Assembly (NCBI GenBank): GCA_946482295.1 | Contig: CAMLRB010000130.1 | Location: 1 to 10,349, forward strand | Direction of reading: 5' to 3' | Length of the DNA stretch: 10,349 nucleotides | From: an uncultured Bacteriovorax sp. | GTDB lineage: Bacteria; Bdellovibrionota; Bacteriovoracia; Bacteriovoracales; Bacteriovoracaceae | Shown here: piece after piece, positions 1 through 7,123 of the stretch | Layout of the letters: every line of letters begins with the position of its first letter | How positions within the stretch are numbered: position 1 is the first letter of the stretch | Notes under the pieces: generated by a model | The model's input: the letters and a program-made list of their open reading frames with translations, nothing else | What the model was told of the DNA's origin: nothing | Databases searched by the model: none | Made by a program: the position numbers and the translations under genes

Positions 1-240
1 CATCAGCGAAGGCCTTGCCCGCAATGCGCTGGCTATCGAATTGAACGGTGAGGTGATTGAATTGTCACGTCCGATCAATGTCGATGGGGCTATCAGGATC
101 CTCACCTGGAGCGACGCGAAAGGAAAGAACACGTTCTGGCATTCCTCTGCTCACTTGCTGGCGGAAGCGCTCGAAGCGTTGTACCCCGGGGTAAAGTTCG
201 GCATTGGCCCGGCGATCGAAAACGGTTTTTATTACGACAT
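1..240. other. GC-rich segment inside thrS with an abrupt composition break
   Basis: By hand count the first 240 bases are about 130/240 G+C (54%), while bases 241-480 are about 95/240 (40%). The reading frame stays open across the change and the protein remains normal ThrRS on both sides. Codons such as gcg, ggc, ccg, ctg and ccc dominate before about 240, and gaa, aaa, att, ctt and tca after it. Possible explanations are a recombination junction within thrS, foreign origin of the region upstream, or a chimeric assembly. The sequence alone cannot separate them. Confidence 0.6.
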
Positions 241-1852
241 CGATATGGATGCGAAAATCCAAGATGAAGATCTTCCAAAAATTGAAGCGAAGATGATGGA
301 AATCATCGATGAGAAACTTCCCATCACAAGACGTGTGTTTACCCGCAATGATTCAATTGAATTTTGGAAACAAAAAAACCAACCCTTAAAAGTTGAAGTT
401 GTTTCAAGCATTCCGGAAGGCGAAGAAATCTCTTGTTATGAACAAGGTGAATTCATCGATCTTTGCCGTGGTCCACACGTCGAAAACACTGGACACTTAC
501 CAAAGTTTTTTAAACTTCAAAGTGTGGCCGGTGCTTACTGGAAAGGTGATTCTAAAAACAAAATGCTTCAGCGTATTTACGCAGTTTCTTTTCAAACAAA
601 AAAACAACTTGAGGATCACCTCACATTTTTAGAAGAAGCCAAAAAACGCGATCACCGTAAGCTCGGAAAAGAAATGGAACTTTTCCACTTCGATCAAATC
701 GCTCCTGCTTCTCCTTTCTTTATGCCGAAAGGAACAATTGTTTATAACGAACTCATCGACTTCATGAGACGCATTTATAAAAAATACGACTATGATGAAG
801 TCATCACTCCGCAAGTTCTCGATACGGAATTGTGGAAGACATCAGGCCACTACGCTCACTACAAAGAAAATATGTACATTACACATGCTGACGAACGTGA
901 ATACGGTGTAAAACCTATGAACTGTCCTTGTCACATGATGATGTTCAAGCACTATAAATACTCATATCGCGATCTTCCTATGAGATATGCGGATTTTGGA
1001 CGTCTTCACCGCTTTGAAGCCGCAGGTGCCGTTGCAGGGCTCACTCGCGTGCGTACATTTTGTCAGGATGATGCTCACATTTTTATTGCACTTAAAGATA
1101 TTCAAGCTGAAATCATCAAGCTCATGGATATGTTCTTCGTTTGTTATGACCACTTTGGTTTCAAAGACATCAAAGTAGGACTTTCAACAAGACCAGAAGG
1201 AAAATTGGGCGATGAAAAAACGTGGGACATTGCTGAAGATGCTCTAAGAGGCGCCCTTGAAAAATCAGGACAAGCTTTCCATATCAACGAAGGTGATGGA
1301 GCTTTCTACGGTCCAAAAATCGATATTCAAATTTCAGATGCTATTGGAAGATATCACCAGCTCGGAACAATCCAGCTGGATTTCCAACTTCCAGAAAGAT
1401 TCGATCTCAATTTTACAAATGACCAAGGTCTTGAAGAGCGTCCGGTTGTTATTCACCGTGCCCTCCTCGGCTCACTCGAGAGATTCTTCGGAGTTTATCT
1501 TGAACACGTTGCGGGAATTTTCCCGTTCTGGTTAGCACCAGAGCAAGCGGTAATCGTTCCTGTATCAACAGATAAGCACCTTGGCTTCTGTCAGCAAATG
1601 GCAAAAGACCTCAAAGATTTAGGTTTCCGCGTTCGTGTCGATGACCGCAATGAAACTATGGGTTACAAAACTCGCCAGATTCAACAATCAAAAGCGCCTT
1701 TTATGCTTGTCGTGGGCGACAGAGAGATGGAGAATGCGGCCGTTAGTATTCGTGCCTATGGTGAACAAGGCTCAAAATCTATGGCACTCACTGAACTTAA
1801 AGAGATGTTTGCAAAACTTAATCTGGATAAAGTGCCAGCACGTTTAAGATAA
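2..1852 (+). CDS. thrS: Threonyl-tRNA synthetase, 5' end outside the window
   Basis: Class II aminoacyl-tRNA synthetase that charges tRNA-Thr with threonine in the cytoplasm. The frame is open to the left edge, and the first residues (ISEGLARNALAIELNGEV) are still TGS-domain sequence, so the true start lies upstream; the TTG at 41 is internal. The editing (SAD) domain is intact: the HxxxH pair is encoded at 140-142 and 152-154, and the CRGPH pair has Cys at 464-466 and His at 476-478. The catalytic core has the three expected zinc ligands: Cys of MNCPCHM at 923-925, His of QDDAHIF at 1076-1078, and His of VVIHRALLGS at 1454-1456. The C-terminal anticodon-binding domain follows from about 1540. 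About 617 residues are visible of the usual ~640-650. The sequence resembles Bacteroidota ThrRS in its 5' part (recalled, not searched). Base composition changes abruptly near 240. The stop is 35 nt before ddl. Confidence 0.97.
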   Translation: MSEGLARNALAIELNGEVIELSRPINVDGAIRILTWSDAKGKNTFWHSSAHLLAEALEALYPGVKFGIGPAIENGFYYDIDMDAKIQDEDLPKIEAKMMEIIDEKLPITRRVFTRNDSIEFWKQKNQPLKVEVVSSIPEGEEISCYEQGEFIDLCRGPHVENTGHLPKFFKLQSVAGAYWKGDSKNKMLQRIYAVSFQTKKQLEDHLTFLEEAKKRDHRKLGKEMELFHFDQIAPASPFFMPKGTIVYNELIDFMRRIYKKYDYDEVITPQVLDTELWKTSGHYAHYKENMYITHADEREYGVKPMNCPCHMMMFKHYKYSYRDLPMRYADFGRLHRFEAAGAVAGLTRVRTFCQDDAHIFIALKDIQAEIIKLMDMFFVCYDHFGFKDIKVGLSTRPEGKLGDEKTWDIAEDALRGALEKSGQAFHINEGDGAFYGPKIDIQISDAIGRYHQLGTIQLDFQLPERFDLNFTNDQGLEERPVVIHRALLGSLERFFGVYLEHVAGIFPFWLAPEQAVIVPVSTDKHLGFCQQMAKDLKDLGFRVRVDDRNETMGYKTRQIQQSKAPFMLVVGDREMENAAVSIRAYGEQGSKSMALTELKEMFAKLNLDKVPARLR

Positions 1853-1887
1853 ATCTTCCAACGATCGACCAAGGATAAGGTGACTGT

Positions 1888-2901
1888 ATGTTGAAAAAAA
1901 ATATTCTGCTTCTATGCGGAGGAAGCGGTACTGAGCACGAAGTATCTCTCGTTTCTGCAAAGTTTTTTGAAAAACAACTGGCCGATATCGGCCTCTACAA
2001 CGTTTTTAAAGTGGAAATGGGTAAACCCAATTCAACAGACAAAACAATGAGAGTGATGCATGAAGATGGTTCTCACGGAGCAACAGTCGAAATCAATTTT
2101 CACCGTCAGCTTGTAGGGCCTGATTTCAAACATGATCTTCACTTTGTGATTCCTTGTATTCACGGACCTCCTGGTGAAACAGGTGAAATCCAAACCTTCT
2201 TTGATCTCATCAATCTCCCTTATATGGGTTGTGGGCCAGAGGCTTCACTAAACTGCTTTAACAAAGTCACAAACAAACTATGGTTAAACGCACTTGATAT
2301 TCCTAATACTCCTTTTGAATTCCTCACTAGTATGGAAGATGCTCCTCGTGCGCATGCTTTATACGACAAGCACGGAAAAATTTTCGTGAAAGCCGCTTCT
2401 CAAGGATCAAGCGTTGGTTGTTATCAAGTTTTCAAAAAAGAAGATCTTGATGCCACTTTAACAAATGCATTCAAATACTCAGAGTATGTTCTCGTTGAAA
2501 AAATGGTCTCTGCTCGTGAGCTGGAAATTTCAACATACGAATTCGACGGAAAAATTCACGCCAGTGTTCCTGGTGAAATTAATTGCCCTTCAAAGTTTTA
2601 TTCTTACGAAGAAAAGTACAATCCAAAAAGCCAGACGACGACCGAAGTTGTGGCCCCTGGTCTTTCAAAAGAAACTGTAGAAAAAATGAGAATGATGGCC
2701 ATCAAAGCATTCAAGGCCTTAAAGCTTCGTCATCTCTCACGTATTGATTTCTTTTTTACTGACGATGGCGAAATTTTTCTCAATGAAATTAATACATTTC
2801 CTGGATCAACACCGATTTCAATGTTTCCTAAAATGATGGAGAATAATGGCCACGCTTACATTGATTATTTAAAGGCCATTATTAACAAACATATTCTTTA
2901 A
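1888..2901 (+). CDS. ddl: D-alanine--D-alanine ligase
   Basis: ATP-grasp ligase that joins two D-alanines in the cytoplasm, supplying the dipeptide end of the peptidoglycan stem. The 337 residues match the usual Ddl length. The N-terminal LLCGGSGTEHEVSL motif carries Glu16, equivalent to Glu15 of E. coli DdlB. The IHGPPGETGEIQ segment is followed by FNK instead of the commoner GEDG and MDK. The ATP-grasp loop QGSSVG spans residues 172-177. The omega-loop tyrosine appears in EKYN (Tyr244), which favours D-Ala over D-lactate as second substrate. Mg-binding LSRIDFF (Arg285, Asp287) and LNEINTFPGSTPISM (Glu300, Asn302) close the fold. The GETG, FNK and FPGSTPISMFPKM wording recalls the Vibrio/Shewanella type of Ddl. 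The ATG start has an AAGGTG at 1877-1882, five bases upstream. It lies between thrS and the aminotransferase operon with short gaps (35 and 21 nt) and may be co-transcribed with either. Confidence 0.95.
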   Translation: MLKKNILLLCGGSGTEHEVSLVSAKFFEKQLADIGLYNVFKVEMGKPNSTDKTMRVMHEDGSHGATVEINFHRQLVGPDFKHDLHFVIPCIHGPPGETGEIQTFFDLINLPYMGCGPEASLNCFNKVTNKLWLNALDIPNTPFEFLTSMEDAPRAHALYDKHGKIFVKAASQGSSVGCYQVFKKEDLDATLTNAFKYSEYVLVEKMVSARELEISTYEFDGKIHASVPGEINCPSKFYSYEEKYNPKSQTTTEVVAPGLSKETVEKMRMMAIKAFKALKLRHLSRIDFFFTDDGEIFLNEINTFPGSTPISMFPKMMENNGHAYIDYLKAIINKHIL

Positions 2902-2922
2902 CAATTAAAGTTGAGATAAAAA

Positions 2923-5900
2923 ATGAAAGAACGGACTTCAATGAAACTTCCACTCATCAATGCCCTAGACTCAGATCACGGTAACGTTGTTCTCAAAAAA
3001 TACTACGAGAACAAAATGATTCCTGCAGAGAAAAAAACATATCTTACAAAACTTAAAGATTCCGTCGGCCCTTATATGGGTATTGAAGCGGATGATGGAA
3101 GTACTCACTACTTGCAGGATGCAGCTTCGCAAATTGCAACTTTGGGACATGGATTTAATTCTTCCATTTTTTTTGGTACAGCGGAATTTTTAGAAAGCTG
3201 GACAAACGATTCGTCGACAAAAGAATTTAAAGATATGCGTTTGGCCTTCATGAACTTTTTTAAAAGAAAGTTAGGATGGAAAAAAACCTACATGACTTTT
3301 GTTCATTCAGGCGCAGAGGCCAATGAAACGGCCCTAGGTTATTGTTATCGAAAGCGCATCAATCCTGAGGCGAATAAAGTTTTGGCCTTTGAAGGATCGT
3401 TCCATGGTCGAATGATGGTCACTCTTGCTGCCACTTGGAACAAAAGTAAGCGTGAACCATTTGAATGGAAAAACTATCTCGCTGAGTATGTAAAATATCC
3501 GGAACTTGAAGACAGCACTATCAACGTGGCCTTTCCTGCAAAATGGCGGGAGGTATGGAACGAAGCTGCCTTAAAAGACTTTGTCATTCCTGCTGATTGG
3601 TCAAATGATCCAATGGTTAAAAAAGAAGTTGATTCACTACTAAGTGTTCGCTCTCAACTCCTTTCAAAAAAGATTTTCGCTATTCTTGTCGAGCCCATGC
3701 AATGTGAAGGTGGAGATTGTTATTCATCTGATCGTTTTCATACGGCCCTTCTTATGATGGCCCGTACTTTCAAGGTTCCAGTCATTCACGATGAAGTACA
3801 AACCGGGTTTCATCTAGGGAGAGAATTTTTCTGGCATCGCCAATTGAACATGAAAGGTTTAAATGGTGAGCAATTAAATCCAGACTACGTCGTCTGTGCT
3901 AAAAAAGCTCAGCTTGGTATTGTCCTCTCACACTCAGAAACGAAAAATATCTTTAAAGGTGAAGAGCTTTCAGTGGCCTCAGCTTTCCGTGGATACGCGC
4001 ACGCTATCAGTCTCGATCAGTGCCAGAGCAAAATTCACGAGCTTGAAAAACAAGTTATCCCTCGTTTGAATGATCTCTTAAAGAAACACTCTCAATTCGT
4101 ACGTCGCCCTCGCACCAATGGCCTGGCGTTCGCTTTTGATGTCATCGATCCTGCGTTTTTAAATAAGTTTGTCGATCTACGTTTTAAACATGGATTGCTT
4201 TACTATCCGGCCGGATCTCAAACTTTGAGATTCAGATTAAATACGGCGTATGGATCAAAAGATTTAGATTTCTTATTTGATCGTCTCGATGCCATTTGCC
4301 GCGAACTCTTCCTTAATGAAACAACTGTTTTGCCAAAATTTGTCGAAACGGAAGTTAACTCTCCAGCTGATCATTATGACTGGCACCAACTTCTCATCCA
4401 AACTAAACTTGACCGCGCACAAGGAAAAAAAGTTGATGCGAAAAAAGTTAAAGATCGTATTAATTCTCTCATCACAACAGGTGCAGACGTTGAATTAATC
4501 GAGATCAATGCTGGTAACTTCCTGGAGTTCCGCCAAGACATTATCAATCTCCAGCGTGAAGTGTATGAACCTGCTCGCCAGACAGATATTGAAAAATTCG
4601 AGCACACTGTTCTAGATAAAAATTCACTATGCTACGGGCTCGTAAATACTGATAAAAAATTAGTGGGAATTGCCTTTGCCGGTCCATTAAAGCTCTATCC
4701 GTTAGAGCGTGGTGTGCGTAACGATCCTCACTTTAATGACAGTGATTCACTTTATATGTTGGATGTTACTATTCATCCTTCCCTTCAAGGATCAGGGATT
4801 GGGAGAAATCTGAAATACGCTCTTTCAATCATGGCAACTGTCAAAGGAACAAAACGCATTCAAGGAAGAAACCGCGATCGATTGGCAGGTGCCATGTTAA
4901 ACATCAACCTTTCACTAGGGGCCATTGAACAAAGTTATATCAGTGAAGACTATCCTGATTTTGAAAATTATCGCGATGTTTTCTACTATACAGCAAGAGC
5001 AGATTGGAAAAAACCCACTATTCATTTGGGACATGGGACGACGATTCCTCTTTCACTTCAAAGTTTGGATCATACTTATGTTGATCAACAACTACCTTAT
5101 CTCATCAACAAAGTTTGTCTTTCAAATTTTGTCAGTGTTCCTTTCCTCGCTGGAGTTAAAGACTTCCTTTCAGTATTGCCTACTCATCTTCGTCACGGCT
5201 ACACGACTTCTGGACAGTCAGAATGTGTAGATAAATTGGCCAAAACAATCTGGGTAAAAAGTCCGCAGGAAATTAAAGATAAACATATTAACAAAATGCT
5301 GACTTTCAAAAACCATTATTTTGGAAATGGATCAATGCTTGCTCGATCGTTAAGCATTGAAACAGATCCTTATTTCCAAGTGACTCGTTTAGATAACCCA
5401 ACTGAAAATAATTATGAATCTGTTCTTAAGTCAGTTGAAACTGAACTCAAAAAGAAAGAACACCTCGCCGTATGGATTGAACCTCTCTTGCAAAAAACAA
5501 TGGAAAAAGTTCCTTATGAATTTTTGAGAGGACTGAAAAAACTTTGTGAACAAAATGGCGTCGCCCTTATTTACAATGAAACCGCAGCTCAAATGTTCCG
5601 TTATTCTTCAAAGGCCTTTATGGCAGGAAGTTTTGAAGAAATCGCACCTGATGCTGGAATGGTCTATTTCTCAGGCCAGTCAGGTATCGCCTACGCTTCA
5701 GATAAGTACTTTTTAGAGCAACCCCTCATGATGATTAGTACATGGGATGGTGATGAGTATCACTTCCTTAGCTATTACCACGCTTTTAAAAACGTCATGA
5801 AGAATCAAGAAGACTATATGAAAACGGCTAAGGCCTTTCATCAGAAACTCATTGATGATCTTTCCCGTTTTGAAATTGATTGTCTAAAAATTGAAAATGG

Positions 5901-6018
5901 ATTTGGTTTCTTTAAAGGATCTATCCCAAGTTCAATGGCCAAAATGTTTGTTCATAAAGGAAATCACTACCTTGTATGCCCTAGTTACGATGCTATGAAG
6001 GAGTACCTAAACGCATGA
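2923..6018 (+). CDS. Fusion protein: class III aminotransferase - GNAT acetyltransferase - degenerate aminotransferase
   Basis: A 1031-residue, probably cytoplasmic enzyme with three domains. Residues ~20-465 form a complete class III PLP aminotransferase of the GABA/lysine type: HSGAEANE (129-136), SFHGR, VEPMQCEGGD, HDEVQTGF with Asp290 for the PLP ring nitrogen, and CAKKAQLG with Lys328 (or Lys327) as Schiff-base lysine. A charged linker precedes a GNAT domain (~522-695) with the acetyl-CoA motif QGSGIGR at 622-628 after the beta-strand LDVTIHP. Residues ~696-1031 resemble the first domain (TTSGQSE at 761-767, WIEPLLQ, ALIYNETA) but have Asn885 where Asp is needed and Ser917 (SGQSGI) where Lys is needed, so they look catalytically dead. 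The natural reading is transamination plus acetylation of a diamino or omega-amino acid; substrate unknown. ATG 2923 has only a weak ribosome site; ATG 2941 (Met7) is an alternative. The stop overlaps the next start by four bases. Confidence 0.9.
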   Translation: MKERTSMKLPLINALDSDHGNVVLKKYYENKMIPAEKKTYLTKLKDSVGPYMGIEADDGSTHYLQDAASQIATLGHGFNSSIFFGTAEFLESWTNDSSTKEFKDMRLAFMNFFKRKLGWKKTYMTFVHSGAEANETALGYCYRKRINPEANKVLAFEGSFHGRMMVTLAATWNKSKREPFEWKNYLAEYVKYPELEDSTINVAFPAKWREVWNEAALKDFVIPADWSNDPMVKKEVDSLLSVRSQLLSKKIFAILVEPMQCEGGDCYSSDRFHTALLMMARTFKVPVIHDEVQTGFHLGREFFWHRQLNMKGLNGEQLNPDYVVCAKKAQLGIVLSHSETKNIFKGEELSVASAFRGYAHAISLDQCQSKIHELEKQVIPRLNDLLKKHSQFVRRPRTNGLAFAFDVIDPAFLNKFVDLRFKHGLLYYPAGSQTLRFRLNTAYGSKDLDFLFDRLDAICRELFLNETTVLPKFVETEVNSPADHYDWHQLLIQTKLDRAQGKKVDAKKVKDRINSLITTGADVELIEINAGNFLEFRQDIINLQREVYEPARQTDIEKFEHTVLDKNSLCYGLVNTDKKLVGIAFAGPLKLYPLERGVRNDPHFNDSDSLYMLDVTIHPSLQGSGIGRNLKYALSIMATVKGTKRIQGRNRDRLAGAMLNINLSLGAIEQSYISEDYPDFENYRDVFYYTARADWKKPTIHLGHGTTIPLSLQSLDHTYVDQQLPYLINKVCLSNFVSVPFLAGVKDFLSVLPTHLRHGYTTSGQSECVDKLAKTIWVKSPQEIKDKHINKMLTFKNHYFGNGSMLARSLSIETDPYFQVTRLDNPTENNYESVLKSVETELKKKEHLAVWIEPLLQKTMEKVPYEFLRGLKKLCEQNGVALIYNETAAQMFRYSSKAFMAGSFEEIAPDAGMVYFSGQSGIAYASDKYFLEQPLMMISTWDGDEYHFLSYYHAFKNVMKNQEDYMKTAKAFHQKLIDDLSRFEIDCLKIENGFGFFKGSIPSSMAKMFVHKGNHYLVCPSYDAMKEYLNA
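5998..6018 (+). promoter_or_regulatory. Strong Shine-Dalgarno and ATGA start/stop overlap
   Basis: A consensus AAGGAG at 5998-6003, inside the last codons of the fusion gene, precedes the ATG at 6015; that ATG overlaps the TGA of the fusion gene (ATGA, 6015-6018). This fixes the start of the C45-type gene and implies translational coupling. The 11-base spacing is slightly long. The same ATGA arrangement recurs at 8311-8314 with AAAGGAAG at 8296-8303. Confidence 0.75.
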
Positions 6019-7112
6019 GCACAAATTGTATGTTCCCTCTCATAACTTATGCTAAAGGAAAATCTCCCCTACAATGGGGACAAGAGCATGGTGAAACTTA
6101 TAAAGTTGCAATCAAAGAACTTTTTGAAATAAGAAAAACGTTAATGCTTGCTAAAAATCCAGCTCTCGGAAGAAAGCTCGATGAACTAGCTATGGAGCAA
6201 TTTGAGCATTCTAAAAAATTTGCTCCCGATATCGCTACAGAACTAGAAGGAATTGCCCAAGGTTCAGGACTCTCTCTCACAGATATTGTTATTTTAAATA
6301 ACTACACTGATTTTCGCGATATCATCCTACCTGAAGAAGGATGTTCAAGCGTTCACATCCAAACTCCAGATCAAGTTCTTGCAGGTCAGACGTGGGATAT
6401 GCATCGTTCAGCGAAAAATTACATGTGCCTCATTCATGTTCCGGAAACAATCGATCACAGTGAGCAACTTGTCCTCACCCTCGTTGGGTGTGTCGGTCTG
6501 ATGGGTGTGACAACGAACAATACACTCATTGGTGTTAACAACATCAACACGGCAAATGCAAAAACAGGTCTCATTTGGCCCTTATTAGTCCGACGCGTTC
6601 TCGAACAGAAAACATTAGGAGAAATGCGTGCTACGCTTATGCACGCTCCTGTAACCTCAGGACACAATTATCTTATCAGCTCTCCTGAAGGTGGAGAACA
6701 TTTAGAAATCACGCCGTCGGTGTCTGAAAAAGTCGGTGCCCTTCTCAAAGGTCAAGTTGGTGGGATTTTCCATACGAACCATTGCCTTGGTTCTGAAATA
6801 CAAAAACTAGAAGATAAAACATCGATGAGCTCAACAACGTTTAATCGATGGGAGCTTCTTTCTAAAAAAACATACAAAGTTCGTGATCTGGAAGATTTTA
6901 AAAATCTTCTAACTGACCATGACGAATTTCCAAAGTCAATTTGCTCGCATTATGAAACTGGTGTTCAGGATCCATCCTTCACTTGTGGTGGAGGAGTGAG
7001 TGATCTACTCGCTGGTCGCCATATTTTTTGGCGTGGATGTCCAGCACATGATCAAGACTATCGCGAGTATGAATTCGTAACAGATGGATCAAACTTCAAA
7101 CGTGTAAAATAA
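6015..7112 (+). CDS. C45-type Ntn-hydrolase / acyltransferase
   Basis: A 365-residue protein of the peptidase C45 family (acyl-CoA:6-aminopenicillanic acid acyltransferase fold; Drosophila Tan is another member). These enzymes mature by self-cleavage before a cysteine and then hydrolyse or transfer amide-linked acyl groups. The presumed cleavage site is EEG|CSSVHI with Cys110 (codon 6342-6344), preceded by the family-like GIAQGSGLSLTDIVILNNYTD at 79-99 (one residue trimmed here would still match). After it come GQTWDMH, GVTTNNTLIGVNN, a mid-domain TSGHNYLISSPEGG and FHTNH. No signal peptide is evident, so it should act in the cytoplasm. Its place between an acetyltransferase-containing fusion and a second aminotransferase suggests that it removes, or moves, an acyl group on an amino-acid intermediate. 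Substrate is not readable from sequence; a beta-lactam role is not implied. It starts within the previous stop and ends 11 nt before the next gene. Confidence 0.85.
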   Translation: MSTNCMFPLITYAKGKSPLQWGQEHGETYKVAIKELFEIRKTLMLAKNPALGRKLDELAMEQFEHSKKFAPDIATELEGIAQGSGLSLTDIVILNNYTDFRDIILPEEGCSSVHIQTPDQVLAGQTWDMHRSAKNYMCLIHVPETIDHSEQLVLTLVGCVGLMGVTTNNTLIGVNNINTANAKTGLIWPLLVRRVLEQKTLGEMRATLMHAPVTSGHNYLISSPEGGEHLEITPSVSEKVGALLKGQVGGIFHTNHCLGSEIQKLEDKTSMSSTTFNRWELLSKKTYKVRDLEDFKNLLTDHDEFPKSICSHYETGVQDPSFTCGGGVSDLLAGRHIFWRGCPAHDQDYREYEFVTDGSNFKRVK

Positions 7113-7123
7113 GGGGAATCTTT

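Noticed and set aside
41..43. TTG at 41 as the thrS start codon
   Set aside because: Upstream codons are in frame, open to the edge and still encode TGS-domain residues, so the start must lie outside the window.
1846..1857. AAGAT/ATCTT inverted repeat after thrS as a terminator
   Set aside because: Five-base AT-rich stem with a two-base loop and no T-tract; too weak for an intrinsic terminator.
2861..2922. A promoter for the fusion gene in the end of ddl (TTGATT at 2861 with nearby AT-rich hexamers)
   Set aside because: No -10-like hexamer lies at a workable spacing; the region is simply AT-rich.
2923..6018. Ectoine biosynthesis (EctB + EctA fused)
   Set aside because: The aminotransferase domain has the KKAQ and DEVQTG wording of the GABA/lysine type, and there is no ectoine synthase gene beside it.
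6015..7112. Calling the C45 protein a penicillin acyltransferase or beta-lactam resistance gene
   Set aside because: Only the fold family and self-cleavage site are visible; the operon context points to amino-acid metabolism and nothing supports a beta-lactam substrate.
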